A stretch of DNA of 64,000 nt, taken from Lachnospiraceae bacterium (GTDB taxonomy: Bacteria > Bacillota > Clostridia > Lachnospirales > Lachnospiraceae). The notes beneath the pieces are model-generated. The model was not told the origin of the DNA and ran no database searches. It saw only the letters and a list, made by a program, of their open reading frames with translations. Each line of letters starts with the position of its first letter. Position 1 is the stretch's first letter. The DNA lies in contig JAILRA010000100.1 in NCBI GenBank assembly GCA_024698715.1, positions 36,629-100,628 on the forward strand. The letters run 5' to 3'. Below are positions 27,073 through 37,294 of this stretch, in pieces. The position numbers and the translations under genes were made by a program.

Positions 27073-28017
27073 ATGGACATTATTAAAGAATTATCCAACA
27101 GTAAAAAAATCGCCGTATCGGGGCATATAAGTCCCGACGGGGATTCTATTGGGTCTTGCATTGCCATGACCCTTTATTTGCGTAAAGTTTTTCCCGAAAA
27201 AGAAATAAAACTTTTCCTTGAAGAGATTCCGGACTGCTTTAAAGGCATAGAAGGAAGCGAAATCGTCGACAGCACATATGAGGGAATGGAACCGGATGCA
27301 TATATCCTCATCGACGGCGCATCGGACAGGATGGGAGCGGGAGAAAAACTTTTCAAAAAAGCAGCTTTAAAGATCAATATAGACCATCATATAAGCAATT
27401 CCGAAGGCTGCGGAGATGTGAATTACATCGACCCGAAAGCTTCCAGTGCGGCTGAAATGGTATTCAGGCTGATGGATGAATCTTTACTTGATAAAGTGAT
27501 CGCATCTTGGATCTATCTCGGGATCGTGCATGATACGGGAGTATTTAAATATTCCGCAACTTCGCCCGAAACAATGAGGGTGGTGGCAAGACTCATGGAA
27601 GAAAAAATAGACTGTCAGTTCCTTGTAGACAGAACCTATTATGAAAAGACATATTCCCAGAATCTTGCCTGTGCGAGAATCGTACTTTCTTCGGAACTTT
27701 ATTTAGACGGAAAAGTTATCATCGGAAGCATTTCGAGAAAGGAAATGACTGATAACAATATCACCAAAAATGATTTTGAAGGCGTTATAAATCAGCTTCG
27801 CATCACCACGGGAACGGAAGTTGCGATATTCATGTATCCCATGAATGACGCTACCGTAAAAGTAAGTCTTCGTTCCAAAGAAAAGATCGATGTGGCCAGG
27901 ATCTGCCAGAGTTTCGGCGGTGGCGGACATATGAGAGCAGCGGGATTTTACTATAAGGGAACTGAAGAAGAATTAAAGAATGCTCTTATAGAACTGCTCT
28001 CAAAAGAAGAATTCTGA
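27073..28017 (+). CDS. nrnA: NrnA: nanoRNase / pAp phosphatase (DHH family)
   Basis: 314 aa. DHH motif in NIDHHISNS, upstream GHISPDGDSIGS and C-terminal GGGGH-like GGGGHMRAAG are intact. It degrades 2-5 nt RNAs and hydrolyses 3'-phosphoadenosine-5'-phosphate; some members also clear pGpG from c-di-GMP breakdown, relevant because GGDEF and EAL enzymes are encoded nearby. It usually sits between rbfA and truB; here ribF follows directly. Confidence 0.92.
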   Translation: MDIIKELSNSKKIAVSGHISPDGDSIGSCIAMTLYLRKVFPEKEIKLFLEEIPDCFKGIEGSEIVDSTYEGMEPDAYILIDGASDRMGAGEKLFKKAALKINIDHHISNSEGCGDVNYIDPKASSAAEMVFRLMDESLLDKVIASWIYLGIVHDTGVFKYSATSPETMRVVARLMEEKIDCQFLVDRTYYEKTYSQNLACARIVLSSELYLDGKVIIGSISRKEMTDNNITKNDFEGVINQLRITTGTEVAIFMYPMNDATVKVSLRSKEKIDVARICQSFGGGGHMRAAGFYYKGTEEELKNALIELLSKEEF

Positions 28018-28038
28018 ATCGTTGGAAGAAATAAATCT

Positions 28039-28974
28039 ATGGAAATACATAAAGAAATTCCGAATCTGAAAAATAAATCCTGCGTGAGTATCGGAAAATT
28101 CGACGGAGTTCATCTGGGACATGTAACGCTTCTGGAAGAACTTGTTCTCGAAAGCGAACTTAAAGACTGTGAATCCGTTGTGCTGACATTCGATCCCAAT
28201 CCGGAAGATTTTTTTTCGGGAAAGGAACTTTTACATCTTAATACCAAGGGCGAGATAATCTCCCAGATGGAAGAGATCGGCGTTGACAGACTTGTTAGAG
28301 CACCGTTTGACGAAATGCTCATGAACATGAGCCCGGAGGATTTTGTGAAAGATATAATTGCCGGCAAACTTAAAGCTTCGGTTCTTGTATGCGGCAGCGA
28401 TGTGTCTTTCGGAAAAGGCGGAAAGGGCAATGCCGAACTTCTTGAGAAACTGTCTTCGAAATACGGCTTTGAAACCGAGATCATTGACAAGATCGAATAC
28501 AAGGACGAGGAAATATCGTCTTCAAGGATCATAAAAGCTTTGGAAGAAGGCAATATCGAAGATGCAACAGAGATGCTCGGATATGATTATTATCATTACG
28601 GACCTGTTGTAAAAGGAGAAGGCCTCGGACATAAATTCGATATCCCCACTGTAAACATCAATCCCGTGAAGGGAAGGGTGATACCCGCACGCGGAGTATA
28701 TTTTACCGTTGTTGAAACGGAAGACGGAGAAGAATTCAACGCGGTTACGAATGTAGGGATCAGACCCACGGTTTCCGACAGCGGAAATGTCAATATTGAG
28801 AGTCATCTGCTCGGATGCCCGGGTGACAGGGATTTTTATAACAGCCGGATCAAAGTGTATTTTTTGAAATATCACAGGGAAGAATGCATTTTTGACTCAA
28901 AAGAGTCTTTATTTAATCAAATTGCAAGTGATATAATTGAAGCCGAGAGGTTTTTCGGCATTAAAAAAGTATGA
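28039..28974 (+). CDS. ribF: Bifunctional riboflavin kinase / FAD synthetase
   Basis: 311 aa. The N-terminal FAD synthetase domain has SIGKFDGVHLGH (nucleotidyltransferase HxGH form); the C-terminal flavokinase domain begins near GLGHKFDIPTVNI. It converts riboflavin to FMN and FAD. The spacing to nrnA is only 21 bases, leaving no room for truB. Confidence 0.95.
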   Translation: MEIHKEIPNLKNKSCVSIGKFDGVHLGHVTLLEELVLESELKDCESVVLTFDPNPEDFFSGKELLHLNTKGEIISQMEEIGVDRLVRAPFDEMLMNMSPEDFVKDIIAGKLKASVLVCGSDVSFGKGGKGNAELLEKLSSKYGFETEIIDKIEYKDEEISSSRIIKALEEGNIEDATEMLGYDYYHYGPVVKGEGLGHKFDIPTVNINPVKGRVIPARGVYFTVVETEDGEEFNAVTNVGIRPTVSDSGNVNIESHLLGCPGDRDFYNSRIKVYFLKYHREECIFDSKESLFNQIASDIIEAERFFGIKKV

Positions 28975-29008
28975 GATTTAAATTCGTTTATTCATTTGGG
29001 AGGACCTT

Positions 29009-30637
29009 ATGAGTATAAGTGATATTCTTACATTAGCAGGCGGACTCGGTCTTTTTCTTTTCGGAATGAAGCATATGAGCGAATCCATTGAAAAAGCTGC
29101 AGGTGCCAAATTAAGAAAGATCCTTGAGATTTTCACTACAAATAAATTTGCCGGACTCGGTGTCGGCATGCTTTTCACCGCGATCTTACAGTCATCAAGT
29201 GCCTGTACGGTCATGGTGGTTTCTTTCGTTAACTCCGGCCTTATGAATCTTTATCAGGCCGCAGGTATCATCATGGGTGCCAATATCGGTACCACGATCA
29301 CTTCACAGCTGGTATCTTTTAAATTAAGCGATTATGCTCCGATATTCTTGCTTATCGGTGCCGTTATCGTTATGTTTGTAAAAAAACCTGCAATAAACCG
29401 TATCGGTCAGATAATCGTTTCATTCGGTACATTATTCCTCGGCATTGCACTTATGAGCAAGGCAATGGACGGACTTCATGAATCAGAAGCGGTGCTGAAT
29501 ATCTTCGCGTCGATCCCGAATCCTTTTGTTGCCGTGCTTTTGGGATTCTTTATAACAGGTGTTGTTCAGAGTTCTTCCGTTACGGTCAGCATTTTGCTCT
29601 TGCTTGCACAACAGGGACTTCTGGATGATTTTAATATAATCATCTTTATGATCCTCGGATGTAACATGGGTGCATGTGTATCCGCACTTCTTGCTTCTTT
29701 ATCAGGTATGAAAGATGCAAAACGTGCTGCTATGATCCATTTCCTTTTCAACCTTTTCGGAACGATAATAGTATTTGTTATCATGCTTTTTGCCGGAGAT
29801 TATATCGTGACAGGTATCATGACGATCTCGAAAGGAAATTACGGCAGATTCGTAGCTAACAGCCATACGATCATAAAGGTATTCCAGGTATTGATCCTGT
29901 TCCCGTTCTCAAGCCTTCTTGTAAAGGCAACATACCTTGTTATTCCCGGTAAGGACGAAAAAGTCGGATACAACGACGAATACAAACTTCAGTTCATCGG
30001 AAACAAAGTGGTATTCAATCCCGCAACGGCTGTTGTCGAAGTTACGAATGAGATCGAGCGTATGGCAAACCTTGCACTCGATAATCTCAACAGAGCAATG
30101 AATTCACTTGTAACACTGGATTCGGAAGAGATAGAAAATGTAGCAGAAGTTGAAAAGAACATCAATTTCCTTAATAAGACCATTACCGATTATCTTGTAA
30201 AGCTTACACAGAGCAATATTCCCATCGAAGACTTGCAGAATATCGGTGCTTATTTCCATGTGGTAAACGATATCGAACGTATCGGCGATCATGCTACCAA
30301 TATAGCCGAGACCGCACAGATGCGAAAAGAGAAGGATATTGAATTCAGCAAAGAAGCATTAAACGAAATGGCCCAGATGATGGATGCCGTTAACCTAAAC
30401 CTTCAGTATGCGATAGAAATGTTTTCATCCCGTAAAATGGAACATATAGAACAGGTTCGTGAGACGGAAGACAGAATAGACAATATGGAAAAAGAATTCC
30501 AGCAGAACCATGTACAGAGACTGACCAAAAACGAATGTACGGCGGAAGCGGGAATGCTTTATTCCGATATTCTTTCCGGACTTGAAAGAGTCGGCGACCA
30601 TGCCACAAATATCGCTTTTTCGGTACTCAGCAATTAG
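29009..30637 (+). CDS. Na+/phosphate cotransporter with PhoU-like tail
   Basis: 542 aa, about eight membrane helices with the two inverted QSSS signatures (LQSSSACT near 70 and VQSSSVTV near 190) of NptA-type Na/Pi symporters, then a cytosolic PhoU-like helical region (about 335-540). It moves phosphate with Na+. Strong GGGAGG site before the ATG. Its stop overlaps the stop of the convergent helicase gene by 4 bases. Confidence 0.9.
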   Translation: MSISDILTLAGGLGLFLFGMKHMSESIEKAAGAKLRKILEIFTTNKFAGLGVGMLFTAILQSSSACTVMVVSFVNSGLMNLYQAAGIIMGANIGTTITSQLVSFKLSDYAPIFLLIGAVIVMFVKKPAINRIGQIIVSFGTLFLGIALMSKAMDGLHESEAVLNIFASIPNPFVAVLLGFFITGVVQSSSVTVSILLLLAQQGLLDDFNIIIFMILGCNMGACVSALLASLSGMKDAKRAAMIHFLFNLFGTIIVFVIMLFAGDYIVTGIMTISKGNYGRFVANSHTIIKVFQVLILFPFSSLLVKATYLVIPGKDEKVGYNDEYKLQFIGNKVVFNPATAVVEVTNEIERMANLALDNLNRAMNSLVTLDSEEIENVAEVEKNINFLNKTITDYLVKLTQSNIPIEDLQNIGAYFHVVNDIERIGDHATNIAETAQMRKEKDIEFSKEALNEMAQMMDAVNLNLQYAIEMFSSRKMEHIEQVRETEDRIDNMEKEFQQNHVQRLTKNECTAEAGMLYSDILSGLERVGDHATNIAFSVLSN

Positions 30638-32787
30638 ATAACTTCCAGAGAAACCTTAAACGATATCATTCTTTCGGTTTCGCTTGAGTCGAACTTTATA
30701 ACATATGCCTGCATTTCATTATCTGCGGAAATGATCGTTCCTTCTCCCAGAACCATATGTTTGATCCTGCTTCCTTCAGGGAGCAGATCGCTTTTTTCCT
30801 TTTGCATCAGTCTGTCATAGACTGCTATGTATTCTTTGGCTTCTTTGATCAGAGAATCTTTCGGTTCGTTAATGTATTCCAGACATTCTTTATCAATATC
30901 AAAAATAAATCTTGAAGGAAAACGCGGTGAACCGTCAAAATTTCGTCCCATCGCTTCCGTCATAAAGAGTGTGTCTTTTGCACGTGTTATCGCAACGAAA
31001 GCAAGTCTTCTTTCTTCTTCCATTGCAGCCTGAGTCCTTGTTTTTTTGGACGGGAAGATACCTTCGTTCAGACCGCAGATAAATACGTTTTTGAATTCAA
31101 GACCTTTGGCGGCATGAACGGTCATGAGTTTTACACGGTCCTTGGTGTCTTCGAGATCCGCGTTGGTGTAAAGTGCGATATGTTTTAAGTAACTGTCGAG
31201 ATTTGTTTCTTCTCCGCAGGATACTTCGTATTCATAGACGGACTGTTTTAATTCCGCAAGATTATCCAGCCTTTCCTGTGCACCTTCGGTTCTTAAAGCC
31301 TCTTCGTATCCGCTCATTTCAAGTACCTGGGTAAGAAGTTCGGAGATGCTTTTTTTCTCAAGATTTTCCGATAGTTTTTCAATAAGTTCAAGAAAAGCAT
31401 TGGCTTTCGTTCCTTTAAAGATCGGATTGTCTATGTTTTCTTTTAATGCGGTAAGAAGAGTGGTCCTGTTGTTCTCGCTCATTTCTTCGAGGAATTTGAT
31501 CCTTCTTTCGCCCATATTTCTTTTGGGAGTATTGATGATCCGTTTAAAAGCCAGATCGTCACCAGAAACAAGTATCCTTAAATAAGACAGGGCAACTTTT
31601 ATTTCCAGTCTGTCATAGAACTGAACTCCGCTGTAGATAACATACGGGATCTTGTTTACGAAAAGTGCATGCTCGATGCTCCTGGTCAGGAAATGGGATC
31701 TGAAAAGGATTGTAACATCCCTGTAATCGTTTTTCTCTTCTTTGAGTTTAGTTATCATTGCGGCAATGTAGGAAGCTTCGTCTTCGGAATTTGAAGCAAA
31801 ATAAACGCTTGCCTTACTTCCTTCGCCTCTTAATGAGACAAGATTCTTTTCTTCCCTGTATTTATTTTTGGCAATAAGTGAATTGGCAACATCCGTGATA
31901 CCTTTTACGGAACGGTAATTCTCATTCATCATTATTGTTTTCGTACCGGCAAACTGTTTGTGAAAGTCCAGAAGATAATGTATGTCGGCACCTCGCCACG
32001 TATATATCGTCTGGTCGGGATCGCCCACCACAAAAAGATTCTTATGATATTCGGAAAGAACTTTCATAAGGTCATACTGTGGCTTGTCTATATCCTGAAA
32101 TTCATCGACCATAATGTACATAAGGCGTTTCTGCCATTTTAATCTCGATTCTTCGTTCACCTTGAAAGTGTAGAGCGTGAAGATGATAAGGTCGTTGTAA
32201 TCGAGGCCGAAGCATTTCTTTTCCTGATAAAGATAACCGTAAAAGATGATATCCTTGGCGGTCACGGCACTGTCGTATTTTTCTTTTAATGTATCAAGAG
32301 ACATATCGAACATGTCAATGTAATAGTCGGGACGCTCGAAAAGCTTTAACATTTCGATCATGTCACGGGCTTTCGAAAAAGTCATGTCGCGAAGAGAGAG
32401 GTTTCTTTCTTCGTAAATGACCGAGAGCATGGAATCTATATCCGAGTTGTCGAGCACGAGAAAAGATTTCGGATAATTGAAAACGAAACTTTCTTCTTTG
32501 AGAACATTGGCGCAGAATCCGTGGAAGGTATTGATATAGCCGGTATCACGGTCTCCCGTCAGTAAATGTATACGCTGCCTCATTTCGTTGGCGGCTTTGT
32601 TGGTAAAGGTCACGCAAAGAATATTACCTGCCGGAATTCCTATTTCATTTACAAGATATGCGAATCGGTGGGTAAGGGTTCTGGTCTTGCCGCTTCCCGC
32701 ACCGGCGATGACGCGTACGTATCCTTCGGTGGTGATCACCGCATTTTTCTGAGATTCGTTTAAGTTTTCCAAAAGATTTTCCGACAT
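30634..32787 (-). CDS. pcrA: UvrD/PcrA-type DNA helicase
   Basis: 717 aa, superfamily 1A. Motif I AGAGSGKTRTLTHR, motif II DEFQDIDK, motif III GDPDQTIYTWRGA, motif V/VI region MTVHAAKGLEF and ...RLAFVAITRAKD. A Tudor-like end (GEGTIISADNEMQAYVIKF) is typical of PcrA, which binds RNA polymerase. It unwinds 3'-5' in repair and removal of R-loops. Start site is weak (no clear Shine-Dalgarno). The gene is divergent from rel. Confidence 0.93.
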   Translation of the reverse strand: MSENLLENLNESQKNAVITTEGYVRVIAGAGSGKTRTLTHRFAYLVNEIGIPAGNILCVTFTNKAANEMRQRIHLLTGDRDTGYINTFHGFCANVLKEESFVFNYPKSFLVLDNSDIDSMLSVIYEERNLSLRDMTFSKARDMIEMLKLFERPDYYIDMFDMSLDTLKEKYDSAVTAKDIIFYGYLYQEKKCFGLDYNDLIIFTLYTFKVNEESRLKWQKRLMYIMVDEFQDIDKPQYDLMKVLSEYHKNLFVVGDPDQTIYTWRGADIHYLLDFHKQFAGTKTIMMNENYRSVKGITDVANSLIAKNKYREEKNLVSLRGEGSKASVYFASNSEDEASYIAAMITKLKEEKNDYRDVTILFRSHFLTRSIEHALFVNKIPYVIYSGVQFYDRLEIKVALSYLRILVSGDDLAFKRIINTPKRNMGERRIKFLEEMSENNRTTLLTALKENIDNPIFKGTKANAFLELIEKLSENLEKKSISELLTQVLEMSGYEEALRTEGAQERLDNLAELKQSVYEYEVSCGEETNLDSYLKHIALYTNADLEDTKDRVKLMTVHAAKGLEFKNVFICGLNEGIFPSKKTRTQAAMEEERRLAFVAITRAKDTLFMTEAMGRNFDGSPRFPSRFIFDIDKECLEYINEPKDSLIKEAKEYIAVYDRLMQKEKSDLLPEGSRIKHMVLGEGTIISADNEMQAYVIKFDSSETERMISFKVSLEVI

Positions 32788-32971
32788 AATGTTATCCCGT
32801 ATAAATTATTTTTAATATCAGCTGCTCTATAATTTTATCATAAACCGAACAAATATTCGAGTGTTTTTTGTTTTTCGGGAAAGATATATTTTTGTGGAAT
32901 TATTACAAATAATGATATATAATATTATGTAAATTTTTGAATTCGGAATCTGTCCGGGAAGGAGGGATAGT

Positions 32972-35275
32972 ATGGCAGTAAATAATAAAGAAGACCTTGT
33001 GCAAAATGATTTTATTATCGATTACGGCCGCATAGAAGATATCGGCGCGAACATTGAGCCTGCCGTATTATATCAGGACCTTATAAAGAGAATTCGCGAT
33101 TACCATCCTTCCGAGGATTTCAGTTCCATCAGAGCGGCTTACGAACTTGCATACAGCGCACATGAGGATCAGTTGAGAAAGAACGGGGAACCGTATATCA
33201 TTCATCCTCTTTATGTTGCGATCATCCTTGCCGATCTGCAGATGGATAAAGAGACCATTATTGCGGGTATTCTTCACGATGTTGTTGAAGATACCGTATT
33301 AACGGTTGACGATATAGAAAGAAAGTTCGGATCCGATGTAGCCAAACTTGTTGCCGGTGTAACAAAGGTCACAAAGGATTTCAAATATACGTCAAAAGAA
33401 GAGGAACAGGCCGTAAACTTAAGGAATATGTTCCTTGTCATGGCGCAGGATATCCGTGTTATCATCATCAAGCTTGCCGACAGACTTCACAATATGAGAA
33501 CACTGGAGCATATGCCTCCTAACAAACAGTACGAAAAAGCGAAAGAGACAATGGAAATCTACGCTCCTTTTGCTCAGAGACTCGGTATCGGAAAGATTAA
33601 GGTCGAACTTGAAGATCTGTCGTTCAAATATCTTGAACCCGAGGCGTATCAGAATCTGGTCAACCAGATGGTCTACACGCAGGAAGAACGTGAGGATTAC
33701 ATTGCCAATATAGTTATGAAAGTCAAGCACATAATGGATGAGGCTGACATTCATGCCAAAGTCGACGGTCGTGTAAAGCATCTTTTCTCCATTTACAGAA
33801 AGATGAAGAATCAGGGCAAGACGCTCGATCAGATCTACGATCTTTTTGCGGTCCGTATCATCGTGGAAGACGAAGAAGAACTCTATACTGTTCTCGGATA
33901 CGTGCATAAAAACTTCAAGCCCATGAACAACAGATTCAAGGACTATGTTGCCAATCCGAAGGAGAACGGATATAAATCCATTCATACCACCGTTTTTGAT
34001 ACGACGGATGTAAAAGCACCTTTCGAAATACAGATACGTACAAGAGAGATGCATAAGGAAGCCGAATTCGGTATCGCTTCCCACTGGAAATACAAAGAAG
34101 AATCCGACGGTAAGAAAGTTTCGGCCAAGGAAGTCGAAAAGAGTGACTGGTTAAGAAGCCTTACGGAATGTCTCGAAGAGGAAGACAACGAAAAATTCCT
34201 CTCGCTCATTCATGACGATCTGGATATTTTCTCGGAAAACATTTACTGTTCTTCACCCAAAGGAAGAACCGTCGAACTTCCGAGCGGCTCCACACCCATT
34301 GATTTTGCATATGCCATTCATACCGATATAGGTAATAAAATGGTCGGAGCAATGGTCAACAATGTGCATGTCGGTAACGATTATGTACTTAAAAACGGTG
34401 ATATCGTAGAGATCATCACAAGTAACAATTCCAACGGACCCAGCCGTGACTGGCTTAAGAAAGTCCGTTCCACACAGGCCAAGAACAAGATCAATCAGTG
34501 GTTTAAGAGACAGCAAAAAGACGAGAACATCGTTAAAGGCCGTGAAAAGGTTCAGGAATACTGCAAACAGAACAATATCAATCTTTCCGAGATCATAAAT
34601 GATGATTACAGAAAGAGACTTCTGGATAACTATTCGTTTAAAGACTGGGATGCACTCCTTGCGGCGATCGGACACGGCGGAGTAAAAGAATCACAGGCAG
34701 TGAACAGGATCCTTACGATGTACGAAAAGGATCACCCCAAGACTTATACGAACGAGGAAGTTCTCGAATCGATCAAGAACAATTCGTTCAAGTTTGCCAA
34801 AACGAATCAGAAGAACGGCATTATCGTTAACGGTACGCAGGATGTCGAAGTCCGTTTCGGCAAATGCTGCAATCCGATTCCCGGCGATGAGATAATAGGT
34901 TTCATTACAAGGGGAAGAGGAGTTACGATCCACAGAAAAGACTGTATCAATATGAGTCCGGACGTACTTGGAGAAGAAGACAGGCAGAGGATCATCGTTG
35001 CGGACTGGCAGGAAGAAGCTCTGGGCGGAAATCTCGACAACTATCTTGCGGAGATAACCGTGTTTGCCAATGAAAGAACAGGACTTCTTTATGATATCAC
35101 CAAAGTGTTTACCGAGGCTGATACGCTTATAAACATGCTTCATACGAATATCTCGAAAAAAGGCGTTGCGACAATGCGTCTTTCATTCAGGATAAAGAGC
35201 AAGGAAGAACTCGACAGACTCTGTGCAAAACTCGGTGCCATCGACAGTGTCATTGAAGTTGACAGAACCAAATAA
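32972..35275 (+). CDS. rel: Bifunctional (p)ppGpp synthetase/hydrolase Rel
   Basis: 767 aa, full RSH architecture: HD hydrolase (about 55-205, with HDVVED intact), synthetase (about 255-370, with GYKSIH and EIQIRT), TGS (about 420-480), helical and zinc-finger region (CCNPIPGDEI), ACT (about 690-760). Both activities look functional. An AAGGAGGGA site precedes the ATG. Ribosome-linked starvation sensor, alongside the small synthetase RelQ at 501-1196. Confidence 0.97.
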   Translation: MAVNNKEDLVQNDFIIDYGRIEDIGANIEPAVLYQDLIKRIRDYHPSEDFSSIRAAYELAYSAHEDQLRKNGEPYIIHPLYVAIILADLQMDKETIIAGILHDVVEDTVLTVDDIERKFGSDVAKLVAGVTKVTKDFKYTSKEEEQAVNLRNMFLVMAQDIRVIIIKLADRLHNMRTLEHMPPNKQYEKAKETMEIYAPFAQRLGIGKIKVELEDLSFKYLEPEAYQNLVNQMVYTQEEREDYIANIVMKVKHIMDEADIHAKVDGRVKHLFSIYRKMKNQGKTLDQIYDLFAVRIIVEDEEELYTVLGYVHKNFKPMNNRFKDYVANPKENGYKSIHTTVFDTTDVKAPFEIQIRTREMHKEAEFGIASHWKYKEESDGKKVSAKEVEKSDWLRSLTECLEEEDNEKFLSLIHDDLDIFSENIYCSSPKGRTVELPSGSTPIDFAYAIHTDIGNKMVGAMVNNVHVGNDYVLKNGDIVEIITSNNSNGPSRDWLKKVRSTQAKNKINQWFKRQQKDENIVKGREKVQEYCKQNNINLSEIINDDYRKRLLDNYSFKDWDALLAAIGHGGVKESQAVNRILTMYEKDHPKTYTNEEVLESIKNNSFKFAKTNQKNGIIVNGTQDVEVRFGKCCNPIPGDEIIGFITRGRGVTIHRKDCINMSPDVLGEEDRQRIIVADWQEEALGGNLDNYLAEITVFANERTGLLYDITKVFTEADTLINMLHTNISKKGVATMRLSFRIKSKEELDRLCAKLGAIDSVIEVDRTK

Positions 35276-35295
35276 ACAGTAATTGAGGAAAAAAC

Positions 35296-35928
35296 ATGTC
35301 AGATATCAAAGTAGGCTGCATCACACTGGGCATGCTTGAAAACAATACATATTTTCTTCATCGTGAGGGAGAGTATGACTGCATTCTCATCGATCCCGCG
35401 ATGAACGGAGAAAATTTTGTGACCAAACTCAGGGAAAAAGGTCTTACCATAAAAGCACTTCTTCTTACACACGCTCATTTCGATCATATGATGGGAGTCG
35501 AAGGCGTGAGAAGACTTGAAGAAAATGTGCTGGTCTACGGAAGTGCGGATGATTCCGAAGGATTTCGTTCGCCCGAACTCAATCAGTGCGGTATGATCAA
35601 CAAGAACATCAGCCTGAAACTTGACAGGGAAGTTAAAGACGGAGATGAGATCTCGGTTGGAAGCATGAAATGCAAAGTGATCTCAACACCCGGACATACG
35701 ATCGGAAGTGTCTGTTTTTATTTTGAAGATGAGGGACTGCTTTTCAGCGGGGACACGCTTTTCTTTGAAAGCGTCGGAAGAACCGATTTTGAGACCGGTT
35801 CGTCGGCGGATCTGAGAAGATCCTTACAGAAACTTTTCAAACTTCCTCCGGAAACCAAAGTTTATCCCGGACATCATGATTTCACAACGATAGGACACGA
35901 GACGGAATATAATCCGTATGCATATTAA
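35296..35928 (+). CDS. Metallo-beta-lactamase-fold hydrolase (glyoxalase II-like)
   Basis: 210 aa. THAHFDHMMG metal-binding motif, later STPGHTIGS and FSGDTLF, final PGHHDFTTIG: a complete dinuclear site of the YcbL/GloB type. The substrate is unknown. In many Clostridia a gene of this family follows rel, as here. Confidence 0.9.
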   Translation: MSDIKVGCITLGMLENNTYFLHREGEYDCILIDPAMNGENFVTKLREKGLTIKALLLTHAHFDHMMGVEGVRRLEENVLVYGSADDSEGFRSPELNQCGMINKNISLKLDREVKDGDEISVGSMKCKVISTPGHTIGSVCFYFEDEGLLFSGDTLFFESVGRTDFETGSSADLRRSLQKLFKLPPETKVYPGHHDFTTIGHETEYNPYAY

Positions 35929-35952
35929 AGAAAGCGATCAAAAGGAGAAAAT

Positions 35953-37230
35953 ATGAGCCTGACAAAGAAGCCCGCTACGGGCATGAAAGATATATTACCC
36001 GAGGAAATGCGGATCAGGGATTACTGTATTTCCGTTATAGAAAAAACCTACGAATCTTTCGGATTCCTGCATATTGAAACTCCCTGCGTGGAACATATCG
36101 AAAATCTCTGCTCCAATCAGGGTGGAGAGAACGAAAAGCTTATCTTCAAGGTTATGAAAAGAGGCGAAAAACTCAATATTGCCGAAGCCAAAAACGAAAA
36201 CGACCTTGCGGATGCGGGACTTCGTTACGATCTGACGCTTCCTCTCGCAAGATTTTATTCAAACAATCAGGCACAGCTTCCCACACCATTTAAGGCTTTG
36301 CAGATGGGCAACGTGTTCAGGGCGGAAAGACCCCAGCACGGAAGATTTCGTCAGTTCATGCAGTGCGATATCGATATACTCGGCGAACCCGGAAATCTTG
36401 CCGAAACAGAACTTATCCTTGCCACGACGACACTTCTTTCGAAACTTCAGTTCAGCAATTTCAGAGTGAAGATCAATGACAGAAGGATCCTAAAGGCAAT
36501 GGCTTCATATGCCGGATTTGATGAGGATAAAACCGATGCTGTTTTTGTTATCCTTGATAAGATGGATAAGATCGGATTTGACGGAGTTAAGGAAGAACTT
36601 ATCTCCAACGGATTTGATGAAGCAGTGGTAAATAAATACATGTCTCTTTTTGACGAGATGAAAAAAGAAAATGATGAAACGAATATTTCGTCGCTTGATT
36701 TTCTTAATTCCAAACTGGAAGGATTTATCGAAGAAGGAGCAATAGAAAATCTCAAAGATATCTTTGATTCGGTTGAAGCCGCAAAATCAGCCGATTGTGC
36801 ACTTTTCTTTGATCCGACTCTGGTCAGGGGAATGGGATATTATACCGGCACGATTTACGAGATCGAGATGGCCGAACTTAACTGTGCGGTAGCCGGTGGC
36901 GGCAGGTACGACAGGATGATAGGGAAGTTCACGGGCAACAATACTCCTGCCTGCGGATTTTCAATAGGTTTTGAAAGGATCATTACGATCATGCTCGAGA
37001 AGGGATTCAAGATCCCGGGCGAGAGCGAAAAGATCGCGTTCCTGGTAGAAAAAGGAATCAACGGAGAGAGAATGGGCTCCATAATCAAAGAAGCTTCCGC
37101 GCTCAGAAATGAAGGCAAGGTTGTTCTGATCGCCAGGATGAACAAGAACAAGAAATTCCAGAAAGAGACTCTTACAGGTCAGGGATTTACTGAATTTAAA
37201 GACTTCTACAAAGAAGAAATGAAATTCTGA
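35953..37230 (+). CDS. hisS: Histidyl-tRNA synthetase
   Basis: 425 aa, class II. Motif 2 reads FRAERPQHGRFRQF, and a GMGYYTGTIYE segment replaces the usual GLDYYT histidine-binding motif. The N-terminal half (GLRYDLTLPLARF, then QFMQCDIDILG) looks closer to the eukaryote/archaea-like HisRS branch than to E. coli HisRS. The C-terminal anticodon domain is present but short. Charges tRNA-His. An AAGGAG site supports the start. Confidence 0.92.
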   Translation: MSLTKKPATGMKDILPEEMRIRDYCISVIEKTYESFGFLHIETPCVEHIENLCSNQGGENEKLIFKVMKRGEKLNIAEAKNENDLADAGLRYDLTLPLARFYSNNQAQLPTPFKALQMGNVFRAERPQHGRFRQFMQCDIDILGEPGNLAETELILATTTLLSKLQFSNFRVKINDRRILKAMASYAGFDEDKTDAVFVILDKMDKIGFDGVKEELISNGFDEAVVNKYMSLFDEMKKENDETNISSLDFLNSKLEGFIEEGAIENLKDIFDSVEAAKSADCALFFDPTLVRGMGYYTGTIYEIEMAELNCAVAGGGRYDRMIGKFTGNNTPACGFSIGFERIITIMLEKGFKIPGESEKIAFLVEKGINGERMGSIIKEASALRNEGKVVLIARMNKNKKFQKETLTGQGFTEFKDFYKEEMKF

Positions 37231-37294
37231 TCGCGAAACAAAAAGCTGTTTTGTATCACGAAAGTGTATGACGGTCAGTGTTTCGGAGATAGTT

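Noticed and set aside
33419..34084. 221-residue frame on the minus strand opposite rel
   Set aside because: Shadow of the rel coding sequence; no ribosome site, Cys/Phe/Ile-rich nonsense composition.
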